From Aphelocoma coerulescens (taxonomy: Eukaryota > Chordata > Aves > Passeriformes > Corvidae): DNA of 64,000 bases. Numbering within the stretch: position 1 is the stretch's first letter; each line of letters opens with the position of its first letter. The stretch lies in NCBI RefSeq assembly GCF_041296385.1, contig NC_091014.1, positions 63,434,578 to 63,498,577 on the forward strand, written 5' to 3'. Shown piece after piece: positions 1-10,100 of this stretch. Under the pieces are notes generated by a model. The model saw nothing but the letters and a program-made list of their open reading frames with translations. It was not told the origin of the DNA and searched no databases. The translations under genes were made by a program, and so were the position numbers.

Positions 1-597
1 ACTGCATGGAAAAGTCTGAAGGAGATTGTTTATTGTGTCACATATGACTCTGCCTCTCCATGAAGTTGGAGAGGTGCAACTAAGGTGGCTAAGGGGAGTG
101 AAAAAGTTACTTTAGGATGTAACTCTGGAAGGGAAAGAGAAGGAAAATAATAAAATCAAGGGACTCCTGCAGTGTAACCCCCCTCCCTTCAGCTTCCTTG
201 AGCTGGATCACTGCCTCCTTTACTGCTGTGCTGAGCCCTAAGGCATTTTTACATTTACTTTTCTGAACTTTTAAGTACCCAAGAGAATGAATTCACCTTG
301 GGAAAAGCCTGGAACCAGCTGGTCTGGGTTCTCTTCTGGGTAAATTCTCCTGCTTCTATGCAATTTCACCTCACCTCTTCACTGGTTATTTGGCAGAACC
401 TTTATTCATAAGACTGTTACCTCCTATGCTTTTATGGACCTTATTTCTTGGGGCCAACACATTCTCTATCAAGCAGGCATTACAGAAGCTCATGTGTACT
501 CAAGTACCACAACTTTAGAGCTATCATGGTCATTTTCCAAAAATTCTACTTAAAAAAAACAAAAAAAACCCAGTTCAGCTTAGACTTTGTTTACAGT
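1..597. other. Intergenic sequence beyond the NDUFB2 3' end
   Basis: I see no exon or gene on either strand. The stretch is AT-rich single-copy sequence with an A-rich run at about 550-570 that becomes a U-rich tract on the minus strand, just downstream of the NDUFB2 polyadenylation hexamer. In the human arrangement as I recall it, BRAF would lie beyond this edge. Confidence 0.6.
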
Positions 598-603
598 TTT
601 ATT
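598..603 (-). terminator. NDUFB2: Probable NDUFB2 polyadenylation signal
   Basis: The plus-strand TTTATT reads AATAAA on the minus strand. It is followed about 30 bases downstream, in the direction of transcription, by a long U-rich and GU-rich tract, the usual downstream element. It would give a 3' UTR of roughly 640 bases after the stop codon at 1237-1239, if no intron interrupts it. Confidence 0.6.
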
Positions 604-1236
604 GACAGAAGGACCCAGGAGCCAAAGATTTGGTTCCAGGGGTCTCAGTTCCAGGAACCTGAAATTAACAGAAGAGAAACCTGAGAACCTTTTCGCTCAT
701 CCTTTTCCCACCAAGTCGAGCCTAAGGACCTCCTCAAGGCTGCCTTCAGCAGTAGGTGAAGCTGTTGGTTTAGAGCTGTAATGTGTGACACAACAGCTTA
801 AAAAAGACTCGGTAATTAAAGAAATGGAAACAAAACCCTCAAACGTTTAAGGAGACATCTAGACAGATCTCTCCAGCCAAGGTTAGATAATGCTGGGTCT
901 ACAGAACAGCATAAAGAAAATAATTTCGAACTGGTACCAGGTAAGCTGCAACTCATAACAAACTCAGTTACACTGCAGGCAAATATATTGCCAAAGCAGG
1001 GCTACGTGGTCTCAGGCACCCGAGACAGGTGTGTGAAAGCAACGAGCAGTGCGGACGCTGCCTCCGGTACCGCTGAGGGTGGGCAGTGCAGCCCGGGCAG
1101 TGCACAAAGTGCGAGCAGGGCCCCTGCAGCGGCACCAGCAGGCGCCAGAGCCGGGCACGGGGCCCCGGGGCTGCACCGCAGCCGCGGGCCGCGCTCAGGG
1201 CCGAGGAGGGGCGACGGGAGCCGTACCGGTGTGCTG

Positions 1237-1311
1237 CTATTCCTCATCGTCCGGAGGGATCCCGAGCTCCTCGTCCGTCCAGGCCGAAGCGTCGGGATAC
1301 GGGAAGTGTCC
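1237..1311 (-). CDS. NDUFB2: NDUFB2 exon 3, C-terminal tail and stop
   Basis: The acceptor is CCCAG before 1311 and the stop TAG is at 1239-1237. It encodes 24 residues beginning GHFPYPD and ending in acidic residues, the conserved tail of the family. Confidence 0.95.
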   Translation of the reverse strand, partial: GHFPYPDASAWTDEELGIPPDDEE

Positions 1312-1703
1312 CTGGGAGAGAGGCCCGTCAGAGCGTGGCCGGAGCCCGGCCCACGCCCCCCGCCCCTGGCCGCCGCGCCGGCCTCACCAGCACCATGTCC
1401 GAGTTGTGCCAGAAGTGCCAGAAGATCCAGAACCACATGAAGCCGCTGAGGATCTCGCCTCGAATCACCTGCGCCCGCGTCAGCTCCGGGAACTGCCGGT
1501 ACCGCGGCGGGATGTGCACCCCGCCGCCCGCGCTGCAACACAGCACGGCCCCGCCTCACTCCGGGCCCCGCCGGCCCCGGCCCGCCCGCCCGCCCCGCTG
1601 CCCGGCCCGGCCCGGCCCGGCCCGCTCACCGCCGCCGCCCGGGCACGGCGGCCCCGGCCCGCAGCAGCCGCCCCGCCGCCCGGCCCAGCGCCGCCACCAC
1701 CAT
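1237..1703 (-). CDS. NDUFB2: NADH:ubiquinone oxidoreductase subunit B2 (complex I AGGG subunit)
   Basis: This is an accessory subunit of the membrane arm of mitochondrial complex I. Three coding exons join in phase to give 97 residues: 1703-1630 (24 codons plus two bases), 1532-1388 and 1311-1237. Residues 1-25 are rich in Arg and Ala with no acidic residue, as expected for a cleaved mitochondrial presequence. The mature part opens with AGGGVHI at residue 26, the motif that gives the subunit its name, followed by [10 protein letters not shown] Trp/Phe-rich membrane helix ([11 protein letters not shown]) spans residues 56-66, and the C-terminal exon carries GHFPYPD and an acidic PPDDEE end. 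The start codon sits in a strong context (CCATGG) in a CpG island, and the length matches the mature human protein plus a presequence. The upstream plus-strand gene may share the island. The identification rests on direct motif recognition and on the ADCK2/DENND2A neighbourhood. Confidence 0.97.
1388..1532 (-). CDS. NDUFB2: NDUFB2 exon 2, AGGG motif and membrane helix
   Basis: The acceptor is TTGCAG before 1532 and the donor is GTGAGG after 1388, phase 0. It holds residues 26-73: the AGGGVHI start of the mature protein and the Trp-rich transmembrane segment. Confidence 0.96.
1630..1703 (-). CDS. NDUFB2: NDUFB2 exon 1, presequence
   Basis: ATG at 1703-1701, donor GTGAGC directly after 1630, intron phase 2. 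It encodes the Arg-rich import signal. The split codon 25 is completed by the first base of exon 2. Confidence 0.93.
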
Positions 1704-2330
1704 GGCTGTGCCCAATGTCACCCGCACCGCCCAGCAACAGCCCCGCCGATTGGTGCGACCGCCGCCTTCCGGGGCGGAGACAGCACCGGGGATCCCGGGA
1801 AAGGGAGGGATCCCGGCGTTCTCAGGCGAGGCAGCTCAGGGCACGGGGGTGTCCCGGGGCACGGAGACGCGCCACACTGCCCCCGCACATCTGCCTCCTC
1901 GCTCCCCACAGCACTTGGGAGCGCCGGGGCGGCACCGAGGGCAGGTTCTCCGTGAGTTCTCCCAAAAGTTGGCGTCGCCCACAAGGGGCGCAGAGCGGGG
2001 CGACCTTCTCAGCCAAGCCGCTCCTTTTAGGGGGCGGGGGGAGAAGGCGGTTCCAGCTGCTGGTGTTTAAGGAAGGGGCTACAGGAGCATCGCGTCCCTC
2101 TTTCCCAGCCCGGGCGGCCGGGCCGGCCCAGCCCAAGCTGTCCGGGGTTGCGCAGCAACGGGGCACGCGCGCCATGGCGGGGCCGGGGTGCGGGAGTCGC
2201 CCTCAGGCCGGGATGGCGCGAAGGAAGCGGCGGGTGCGGAGCCTCTTCCCGCTCTGTGGGGCGACGCCTCAGCATAGGAACACCCAGTACAGAATTCCCA
2301 CCTGTCCCGCTTCAGCGAAGACCTGCGCAT

Positions 2331-3657
2331 CTGAGAGGGTTTTGTTGTTCTTTCCCTTTTTGCAGCTCCCGCAGGTGTTACAACGGTGTACCTGCCCGGT
2401 TAGTGCTCACTCGGCAGTGTTCCTGGAGCTGCAGCCTGGTTTCAGCCGCAACACTTCGAGGATGATGGAAGAGCCACCCTGCCGGTGGTTGGATCTGTTC
2501 ACTGACATGTGCCAGAGCAAGGGTCGGAGAAATTCTTCCAACTTCTTGTGGAGAACCAGTTGCATCCAGTAGTACAATGTGGTATGCCTTCTGGGACATT
2601 CAGAAGCAAGTAAAAAAATAATGAAGAATGTAGCCAGACTATCAGGGGTATCCTTTCAAGGAATCAGACACACCCCTACTCCTCCTAACAAGGTATGATG
2701 CCAATGTAAGATGAATCCACACTTGTTAGTTCCTCCTGAATCTTTATTGGATAACACACCACAAAGAAGAGTTTCTGTGACCCTCCTGAAGGTATTTTAA
2801 ATAAGTAACAACATCTTCTCAGGCTGCTAACATCCCAAACACCTGACATCCTCAGCTGAAACAGCAGTGAATGGCCTTGTAGTTAAGGGATTTTGATTTC
2901 CCTGCTCATCTGAATCTTGTAAGAGCTCTAATGCAATTTCAGCAGCTGGTTACAGGGAATAGCAGCAAACTATTCAACCACTGTTTTTACTTACCATGTG
3001 CACCAACATGTTGCAACCTTTCAAGGTGCTCTGTACCAAGTTTATGGTTTTCCATAAAAGCTGAATGCTTTGATATAAAGTTCATGGTTTTATTGTCAGC
3101 TCCACCTTCCAACTGCCTTGTATTTTGTCTGTCTGCCTTCTTGCAGTCCCTGGCATTCTGTTCCCTATGTCCTTGTTCTCAAGCATCTCAGGTTTCCCAT
3201 CTCGCTCAGGCCAGACGTTTCTGCTGCTGTCTTTGACCTGCAGAGGCAACTTTGTCCCCCTAAATTCAACCCCCACCTTCTTCACTCTTCCTTGATTTCA
3301 GGTCCTTTCATTGACCTTTCAGCTTTGCTTTCCAGGGGAGCTTGGAAGCTGTGTAAGCAGCAGCAGTGCACACATGGCCACGGGCTGCCCACCCCTGCTG
3401 CATACCCTAGCAGCTGAATAGAAACCAGGTGCAGCACAAGAAGGGGTTTATCATATAGTTCTTACCTTTTTTTTTTTAATATTCCTTCTTTCCAAACTTA
3501 ATTTCTGAAAATCAAAGCCATTTGTGATGAATTTACAGATAAGCAGCATAGTACCACAAGATATGGTGGAAGATTTATAGAGAGAAGTAATAAAGTGAAA
3601 GTAAATTTCAACTTTATAAACAGTATTCCTGTTTAAGGATTTAAGTGTTCAAAAATC
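2331..3657. other. Region between the NDUFB2 CpG island and the C11orf16-like gene
   Basis: No exon is supported here. A polypyrimidine tract ending in TTTTTGCAG at 2355-2366 could be a splice acceptor, but no convincing donor in a matching frame follows it. The rest is ordinary AT-rich sequence. A noncoding first exon of the C11orf16-like gene could lie here or in the island to the left. Confidence 0.4.
3615..3620 (+). promoter_or_regulatory. TATAAA box ahead of the candidate first coding exon
   Basis: TATAAA lies 38 bases upstream of the ATG at 3658, so transcription could start at about 3645 and leave a very short leader. It would be a TATA-type promoter separate from the CpG island. Only position and sequence support it. 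Confidence 0.25.
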
Positions 3658-3698
3658 ATGCTCATTTTCTGCTTCCATCTCCTCCTTCCCCCTTCCAG
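3658..3698 (+). CDS. Candidate first coding exon of the C11orf16-like gene
   Basis: ATG at 3658 opens 13 codons plus two bases and ends at a near-ideal donor (CAG then GTAAGC). The phase (2) is exactly what the exon at 3973 needs, and with this exon all parts add to 2043 bases, 681 codons including the stop. Against it, the start context is weak, the peptide is short and hydrophobic, and I cannot match it to the N-terminus I recall for human C11orf16. An upstream alternative is possible. Confidence 0.35.
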
Positions 3699-3972
3699 GT
3701 AAGCTCCACGTCCATCTCACGTGTCCAGTGCTGTCACACAGCTGATAGAGATTCCTGTGGCTCTCTGCCGCCAAGATGTCCAGTAACACAGTATGCTCAT
3801 AATCTGTAGATGGGTCACTGGAAAAGCAGAGAAGAAAAAGCTGGGAAACTAAGACAGTTATTGCAGGGTGGGGGCTGTGTTCCACGTTGATTTGGTTTGT
3901 TTTCACTGCAGTAAGTTGCAGAGTATCTGTTGCCAAGGTTTTCATTACTTCTTGTATTTTTGTTTTCCACAG

Positions 3973-4150
3973 CTGTCCTGTTTGTGCATGGAACCCATGT
4001 CCCTTTTGCATGGCCTTGATATCCTCAACCAAAAGGAATTTCATGGGTTCGTCCCCGGAGGCTTCTCATGTCCTGAGGGGAGCTCGTGTGTTGGCAAGGA
4101 GAGAAACTGATGGCTATTACTACCTGGGCCACATTGTCCAGGAGGTGAAG
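3973..4150 (+). CDS. C11orf16-like exon with Cys cluster and start of DUF4537
   Basis: The acceptor is TTTTCCACAG and the donor GTAACC, entering in phase 2 and leaving in phase 0. It carries [12 protein letters not shown] (two CxxC pairs) and [14 protein letters not shown], the first conserved strand block of DUF4537. Confidence 0.85.
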
Positions 4151-7100
4151 GTAACCATTTATTGGGAACTTGGCTGAGAGGGCATGTATGGTTTTTCCTC
4201 TGTTCTTCCCATACCTCACCAGTCCCAAGCCCTCTCTGTGGGGTGGCCCTCCAGTGTTACTGTGCACTTCATAGCCACTGTTGCCTCTGCACATCCTATT
4301 TTCATCTGTTACCTGGTGCTGACTGGCTGTTTGCTGTGAGGAGCCCTGCAAGTAAGAGCAGCCTGGAGATCAATCCATTTGTGTAGTTATAATGAGTTCT
4401 ATTCACAGACAGACAAAACAGGTCCCTTATCCCTACTGTGTACTTTTCCCCAGCATAGCAGCAGAGTTGGTTAGCTAAACAGCAGCTAGTAATTCAAAAT
4501 ATTTGTCTCCAGAGTCCACTTCCTCTTTACCAAACTGAGAGCTTTCCTCATTCTTTTCCGTCTGTATTTCTGGGAATTGCGAGATGATTTTGGATGCCAG
4601 ATGGAAAATCCCCCCTGCAGGTTTTCTTTAAAAATAAAGTTCATTTTGCAGGTTAGTTAAATAAATTTTGGTGATGGTATAGGTGAGGATGTCTGTAAGC
4701 TCAAGTGTGGGGTAGAACAGATGGAGACAGCTACAGGCATGAGTGGCATCAGCTGGAGTAGGAGCTGACAGCATTATCTGTGTAAGTGCACTCAAAGATC
4801 TGCAAAGAAGGCTGAGATTTTGGCAGTAGGTCTTGCCCTCACCCACTGCTGAAGGCTTCAATTAAAGTATTTAAATTTATGACAGTTGTGACTTTTTACT
4901 GTTTGTTATCCTTCTGATTGCTGAAGGATTGTTTGTTATCCTTTGGATTGTAGTGAACTGCATCACACACAGTTTCTTTTGGCTCCTTTTTCTGATGAGA
5001 GGTTTTCCTGGTAGAGTTCTGCCTTAGCTTGCTAACTGTGTTCTTACTAAAATCTAAGTCCGAAGTGGAAGGAAGAAAAAAGTCTGTTAGCCCCTTAAGC
5101 CCCAGCTTTTTATTTACTTTTAAAGTGGTAAGGACATAGTACAGTGAAGCCCTGGTAGAAGAGGAAAGCTGCATCCCCAGATCACGTTCCACTTCCTGGG
5201 ATTTCTGCCACTTCCCTCTTAGCACTTAAGCTTGGCTGTTAATTGGACCCAGCTGTCTGCCTTGCAAACCACATGTTTTACTCTTGCAGGGCTCCAGGGA
5301 AGGCTTTTTAATTGAGTTTGACCAAAGTTGTGCTCTGAAGGGCAAGGTCCAGCTCGGCCTGCAGGAAACGCCTCTCTATGACATTCTCCACTATGAAGAT
5401 GCCCGGCGACAGCCTCTTGCTCCAGGGGACAGAGTCTTGGCACCATGGGAGGCTCCAGCCAAACGTTTTGGCCCTGGCACTGTGCTAAGGGTTGTGGAGA
5501 CCAAGGAGGCACCTTTAGGTACTGGGTGTTCTGGTTTTCTTAGCAGCACTAGGCTCTCCATGGGTGCTGGTCACTGTGCTGGGAGGAGAGTAGGCTCCGG
5601 CACGGATAATTGACCTCCTGCTGCTTGGGTTCTCTTCATCATATTTTTATCATTGGCACTGAGCCACTTTTGCAGGGTCGGAATTAACGCAGCTCACAGA
5701 ATTTACCTTTGCTTTGTTCCGTGGGTGAAAATTTCCTAAAAAGTTAGGGGTTAGGGGTAGCATCTTCCCAACACGAGGCAAAAATTCGCCTGATTATCTG
5801 TTAGTCTGCTTTCCAGCTATTTCAGGGTAAAATCCCACCCACTGTGACAAGTGAGATTTTTTCTATCTGCTGTCTCCTCGCAGGAAATTCAGAAGGTCAA
5901 ATTTTAAACCTATAAAGAATAAAATCATGGAAGTTGTTACAAAACTGTCTGAAACACAAGTCATTACTTTTACCTCCTGCTCTCTAGGAGATAAATCACA
6001 CAGACTGACATGCTGCTAATACATGACTTGCCTTTGTTTTTTTTTTCCCCCAATATGTACAGCACACAATGAAAGAGGAGTGCTTGTGAATTTCTGGAAT
6101 GGGCAGACTAAGGAGGTGTCTTCTGCCCAAGCTCTGAGGATTCCCCTGCCCTTGAGTGAACGCATCATCCTGGAGCTGCAGATGCCCTTAGCAGCCAGGC
6201 AGATGGTGGTAGATTCAAGTGTGGATTACCCATACCTTGTGCCACCGGGTTATAGAGCCTCAGGGCACTACAGACAGGGTCACCTGGACCTGGATTGCTA
6301 CCCAGGGGCTCTGTATTCCACTCATCCCTGTGCAAAATGTAGCTGGGGATGTACCTCACTTCCCGAGTGCTGCCTTGGAGCCTGGGAACCCACGCGGCCT
6401 GCAGGCTGCAAAGTGCAGCAGGAAAATGCCTTCATCCCAGGAGGAAGTTTGACTGAAGAAAAGCTCAGCAAGAAAATAGAAGAGGAACTGTCTGAATTGA
6501 GAATTGCATCTTCAGAAAGTGTTTCTAGAGAGGAAGAGAAAAAGGAGGAGAAGAGTTTGGACACAGAAGATGTTCCGAAAGATGTTTGGTCTTGTTTGGA
6601 GGAGGACCATGAGGTTATAGAAACTGAGAAGGTAAAAAGTGCTTCACCCTGGTTCTTCTGATAACATATGGTCTGCTATTTGTATAAATATCTGCTTTGT
6701 TACTTCAACTTTACTGCACATGGTACCAAACAATTACTAGAGGTTTAAGGCCTGGTCCTTATGCCTGCCTGCTAAAGAATGGAGAGACTTTGCACTGTCT
6801 TTCTGATTCTTTGATTGGGGTACAAGCTATAATCTGTCATTGTCCCTGGCTGGAGCAGGCTTCTAGAACCTCTTCCACAGATGCAGAATATGAGAAGTGT
6901 TGCATAGCCCAGCTCCTCTCCATTCTGCTTCTGTGTGAAGGAGGTAAGGCAAAAGAGGAAAAAGTGTCAGAAGACTTGACACTGGATAAGGATTACAGTA
7001 AGGATTGTTCCAAACCAAGGCAGTCTCTTGCATAATTCAATTAAGATACTGCTCCACCCTGTTAGAGGTGTTCCCTTTCCCAATCAAGGACCACAAGAGG

Positions 7101-10100
7101 CTTATGTAATCCTGAACAGCTGCTTTGGTGCTTGTGAGCAGGGCACTGGGTGAGGATCAGTAAGGAGGAGCTTTATGTGCGCTAGCTCCTGCCACACTTA
7201 TCTCCATTGCTCTGCAAGGGTTAGAATCCAAATTCTGGCATGTGCCAGAAGCAGTGCTGTCTTTCAGCCAGAGCTCCTCTGGCCTGGTCTCTTTTGTACC
7301 AGTTTGGACCCTTTCAGGCAAAAGTACTTTAGGTCATTTGAAGACATAGAGAAACTCAGCAAGTGATCAGAAATTACCTATGAGGTGTTTCTTTAATAAA
7401 GAACTTCCCCAAAAATTTGTTTTTTTTCATTCTCTCTTAAACTTCAGTCACAGCTTAAGATCTTATGCTGTAAATTCATTAAACAAACCTATTCTTTTCC
7501 CTATCAGGTCTGGATTATGATTGCATTTCTTGTTATTTCTAGGGCCCTCAGAGGGAGATGGCTCGTGCTATGGTTGATGCTGCTGTCAACACAGACAGCT
7601 GGTTACTGGAGACAGATCACAAGGAAGAAGCAGAGAGCAGACAGCAAGATACTGAAACTGAAGCTAATTTTGAACACGAGCATGGTATTGGAACTGTAGC
7701 TCTTTCACCCAAACATAAGACTTAGCACATAATATCAGTGCAGAATGGCATCAGGTATAAGATCTGTTACCATATTTCTTGGTGCTTCAGAAAATACCAT
7801 AATGCTGTGCTGTGACTATAGCACCATTATGTAGTATCTTTATATGTAGATATTAATGGTGCTATGGCTTGAGAAATTATTCATCTTGTTCTCAAGGAGA
7901 AGGAATTTTCAGATGGAAGTTGGGAATTTTGGGTTTTACAGCTCAGCTACTGCAGTAGCTTTTGGGGTTTCTTAACTTATGTCATAGAGCTCAGTATAAA
8001 TAAAAAATTCCTTTAAAACTTAATATGTAACATTAACTATGACTGTGTATAGCAACAAGATCTCACCAGAACTGTTCTGCAGTTCTTACCTGTGCTGAAA
8101 ATTATTGCTTTATAATGGCACTGAGTAAAATTTGTTCCCTTAACAGCCAGAAGGGGCTGGATCATGATTTTAATCAATTTGTTGCTGTTTTCTCAGCTTT
8201 GTGACAATTGCAGGATCTAAGAGAGGGTTCTGAAAGCCTAAAGCTTTCTCTGTTTCTGCTTTGTGACACTGCTGGAAGAGGGAGAATGAAAAGTCAAACA
8301 GGAATGCATATTTCCTCCCAGCTGGTGTTCCATGCAACAGCTGCCACTCAGGTCTGCCCTGTCTTTAGCAGAAAGGTGTGAGCAAACTCTGCTCATGTTC
8401 TGAGTTACCCAAAAGCTGCGTTAGCAGGGTTGTGCCCATGCTAATGTCTCCTGTCTCTCAGCAGGATGTAGAGCTCAGGCTTTGCCCTATCAAAAGATTT
8501 ACCATTTTCACTTGTCTCAGAGCAGCTCATGCCTGTCTGTGAGATACCATGTAAACAATCCTTTAACCTGAGAAGCTGTAAGAAGAGTTGGTGATCTCAT
8601 CTTCCCAGGCAAAACTCTTGCCTAAATGCAGTTGCAAGCTTGTTTCTGGAAAGCTGGAACTTCTTTTGTGGAGACTAAAAAATGTCCCACTACCTCAGAG
8701 GAAAATGTTACAAAATCCTTGCTCAGACATATTTTATATGAGCAGACCTTTTGTTCTTTTAATTTGCTTGCTTTTTATAAGCTTCGTATATTCTCATGTG
8801 TCCTTGTCCTAATTTATTTGAAAGGCCTTTTTGAGTCCCGAGTGGCAGAAGCTCCAGTCCAGCATTCCCAGAGGAGCCCTTCTGTGGGAAGCAGTGCTTT
8901 GGTTCCTTTTAGGCTCCAGAGCTTCTTTGCCCAAGTGAATCAGTCACTGGAGAAAGACAGCCTGACCATCAGATCAGCCCTTTGTGTGCAGAGACCACAC
9001 AGTACCACCAACCTGCTGGCTGGGAGATGCACACATCTCCCAAATCTTCTAAAAGACAAAAGCATCACAGTGAGTATTTGGTCCAAACCAGATTTAGTTC
9101 TTAGGATGAGGAGATTTGTTTATGTCATGTGAGAATGTTCTCTCCTTTGATCTTTCACAAAGGTTTTTGCTGCAACAAAAATGATGCCTGTGTAGAATAA
9201 TGGTTATGCATAAATAGAAATTTAAGGACTCCACTTGGGAACCCATGTTGTACAGGACAGGGCACTTGTGGTATTTTTGCTCAGCACTTTTGGCAGAATG
9301 TTTTTTTAAGTTAGATCTAATCTTTTCTAAATAAACTTCTCAGCCAGCTCTACTAGATAGCAAAAAAATTGTTTCTCTTTTACAGATACTGAAAGCAAAA
9401 AAAGAGACAGTTTAGGCAGTCATCTGAGTCCCATAGCAAAGAGTGTGTGTTAGGGCAGGGGTGGAACTAGAAGTCTCCTGATCCTTAGGCCAGTACTTTA
9501 CCTGCTGGAAAACATCATTTTTTCACCTCCCACCTATAAACACCTTTCATTCTTTCTTTGATCTCTCCTTGTGCGTGTCATTAAACACAAACACCCACAA
9601 GGTACATTTTTTTTGCTAAGACTAGCAATACACTGGAGAACAAAGCTGTTTACAGCCCCTGGGAAGCCATGCAGATCAATGTGTTAAGGGAAACCAGTTA
9701 AAATGCTGTGTAAGACTGGCAGGAGCATTATTTGAAAGTCCTGTAGTGTTTCCCAGCTTGTGGTATTCGAGTTGTCCTCAGGAAAGCACTGGAAGGAGAC
9801 ATTCTGTTTGCAGAGCAGCAGCTGATATTAGGTGCATGCTAACTGCACCTGGGAATAGGAGGAAGGAGGATGCATGTGACAGAGGAAAATATTTTGGGGG
9901 AACTCTGTTCCAGCCCCAAACAGCTCTAGCAATGTAAACTGGAATACACGTCTGAAGTTACAGTGGTGTTTACTTGCACTTCCCTCATAAAGGGCACTGT
10001 AGGGAGTACAAAAACAAATAAATATTTCACTGTGGCTGTGAAAAGAGGCCTTGTAGGTGCTCCTTCATCTCTGTACGTGGAACAGCGCATTTAAAAACAC

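Larger units (their letters stand above)
1000..2330. promoter_or_regulatory. CpG island over NDUFB2, possible bidirectional promoter
   Basis: The stretch is very rich in G+C with dense CpG, contrasting with the AT-rich flanks. It covers all three NDUFB2 coding exons and continues about 600 bases upstream of its start codon, where it could also serve the plus-strand C11orf16-like gene. The boundaries are by eye. Several long open frames run through it on both strands only because stop codons are rare in GC-rich DNA. Confidence 0.75.

Noticed and set aside
1049..2572. 507-codon plus-strand open frame across the NDUFB2 region
   Set aside because: It is antisense to proven NDUFB2 exons in a CpG island; its composition is Pro/Arg/Ala from GC bias, and it has no recognisable domain.
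3649..4044. 131-codon minus-strand frame
   Set aside because: It overlaps the plus-strand exon at 3973, has no recognisable family, and its splice-like signals on the minus strand are weaker.
5748..5759. TTAGGGGTTAGGGG, telomere-like units
   Set aside because: There are only two units with an extra G, too short to be an interstitial telomere repeat.
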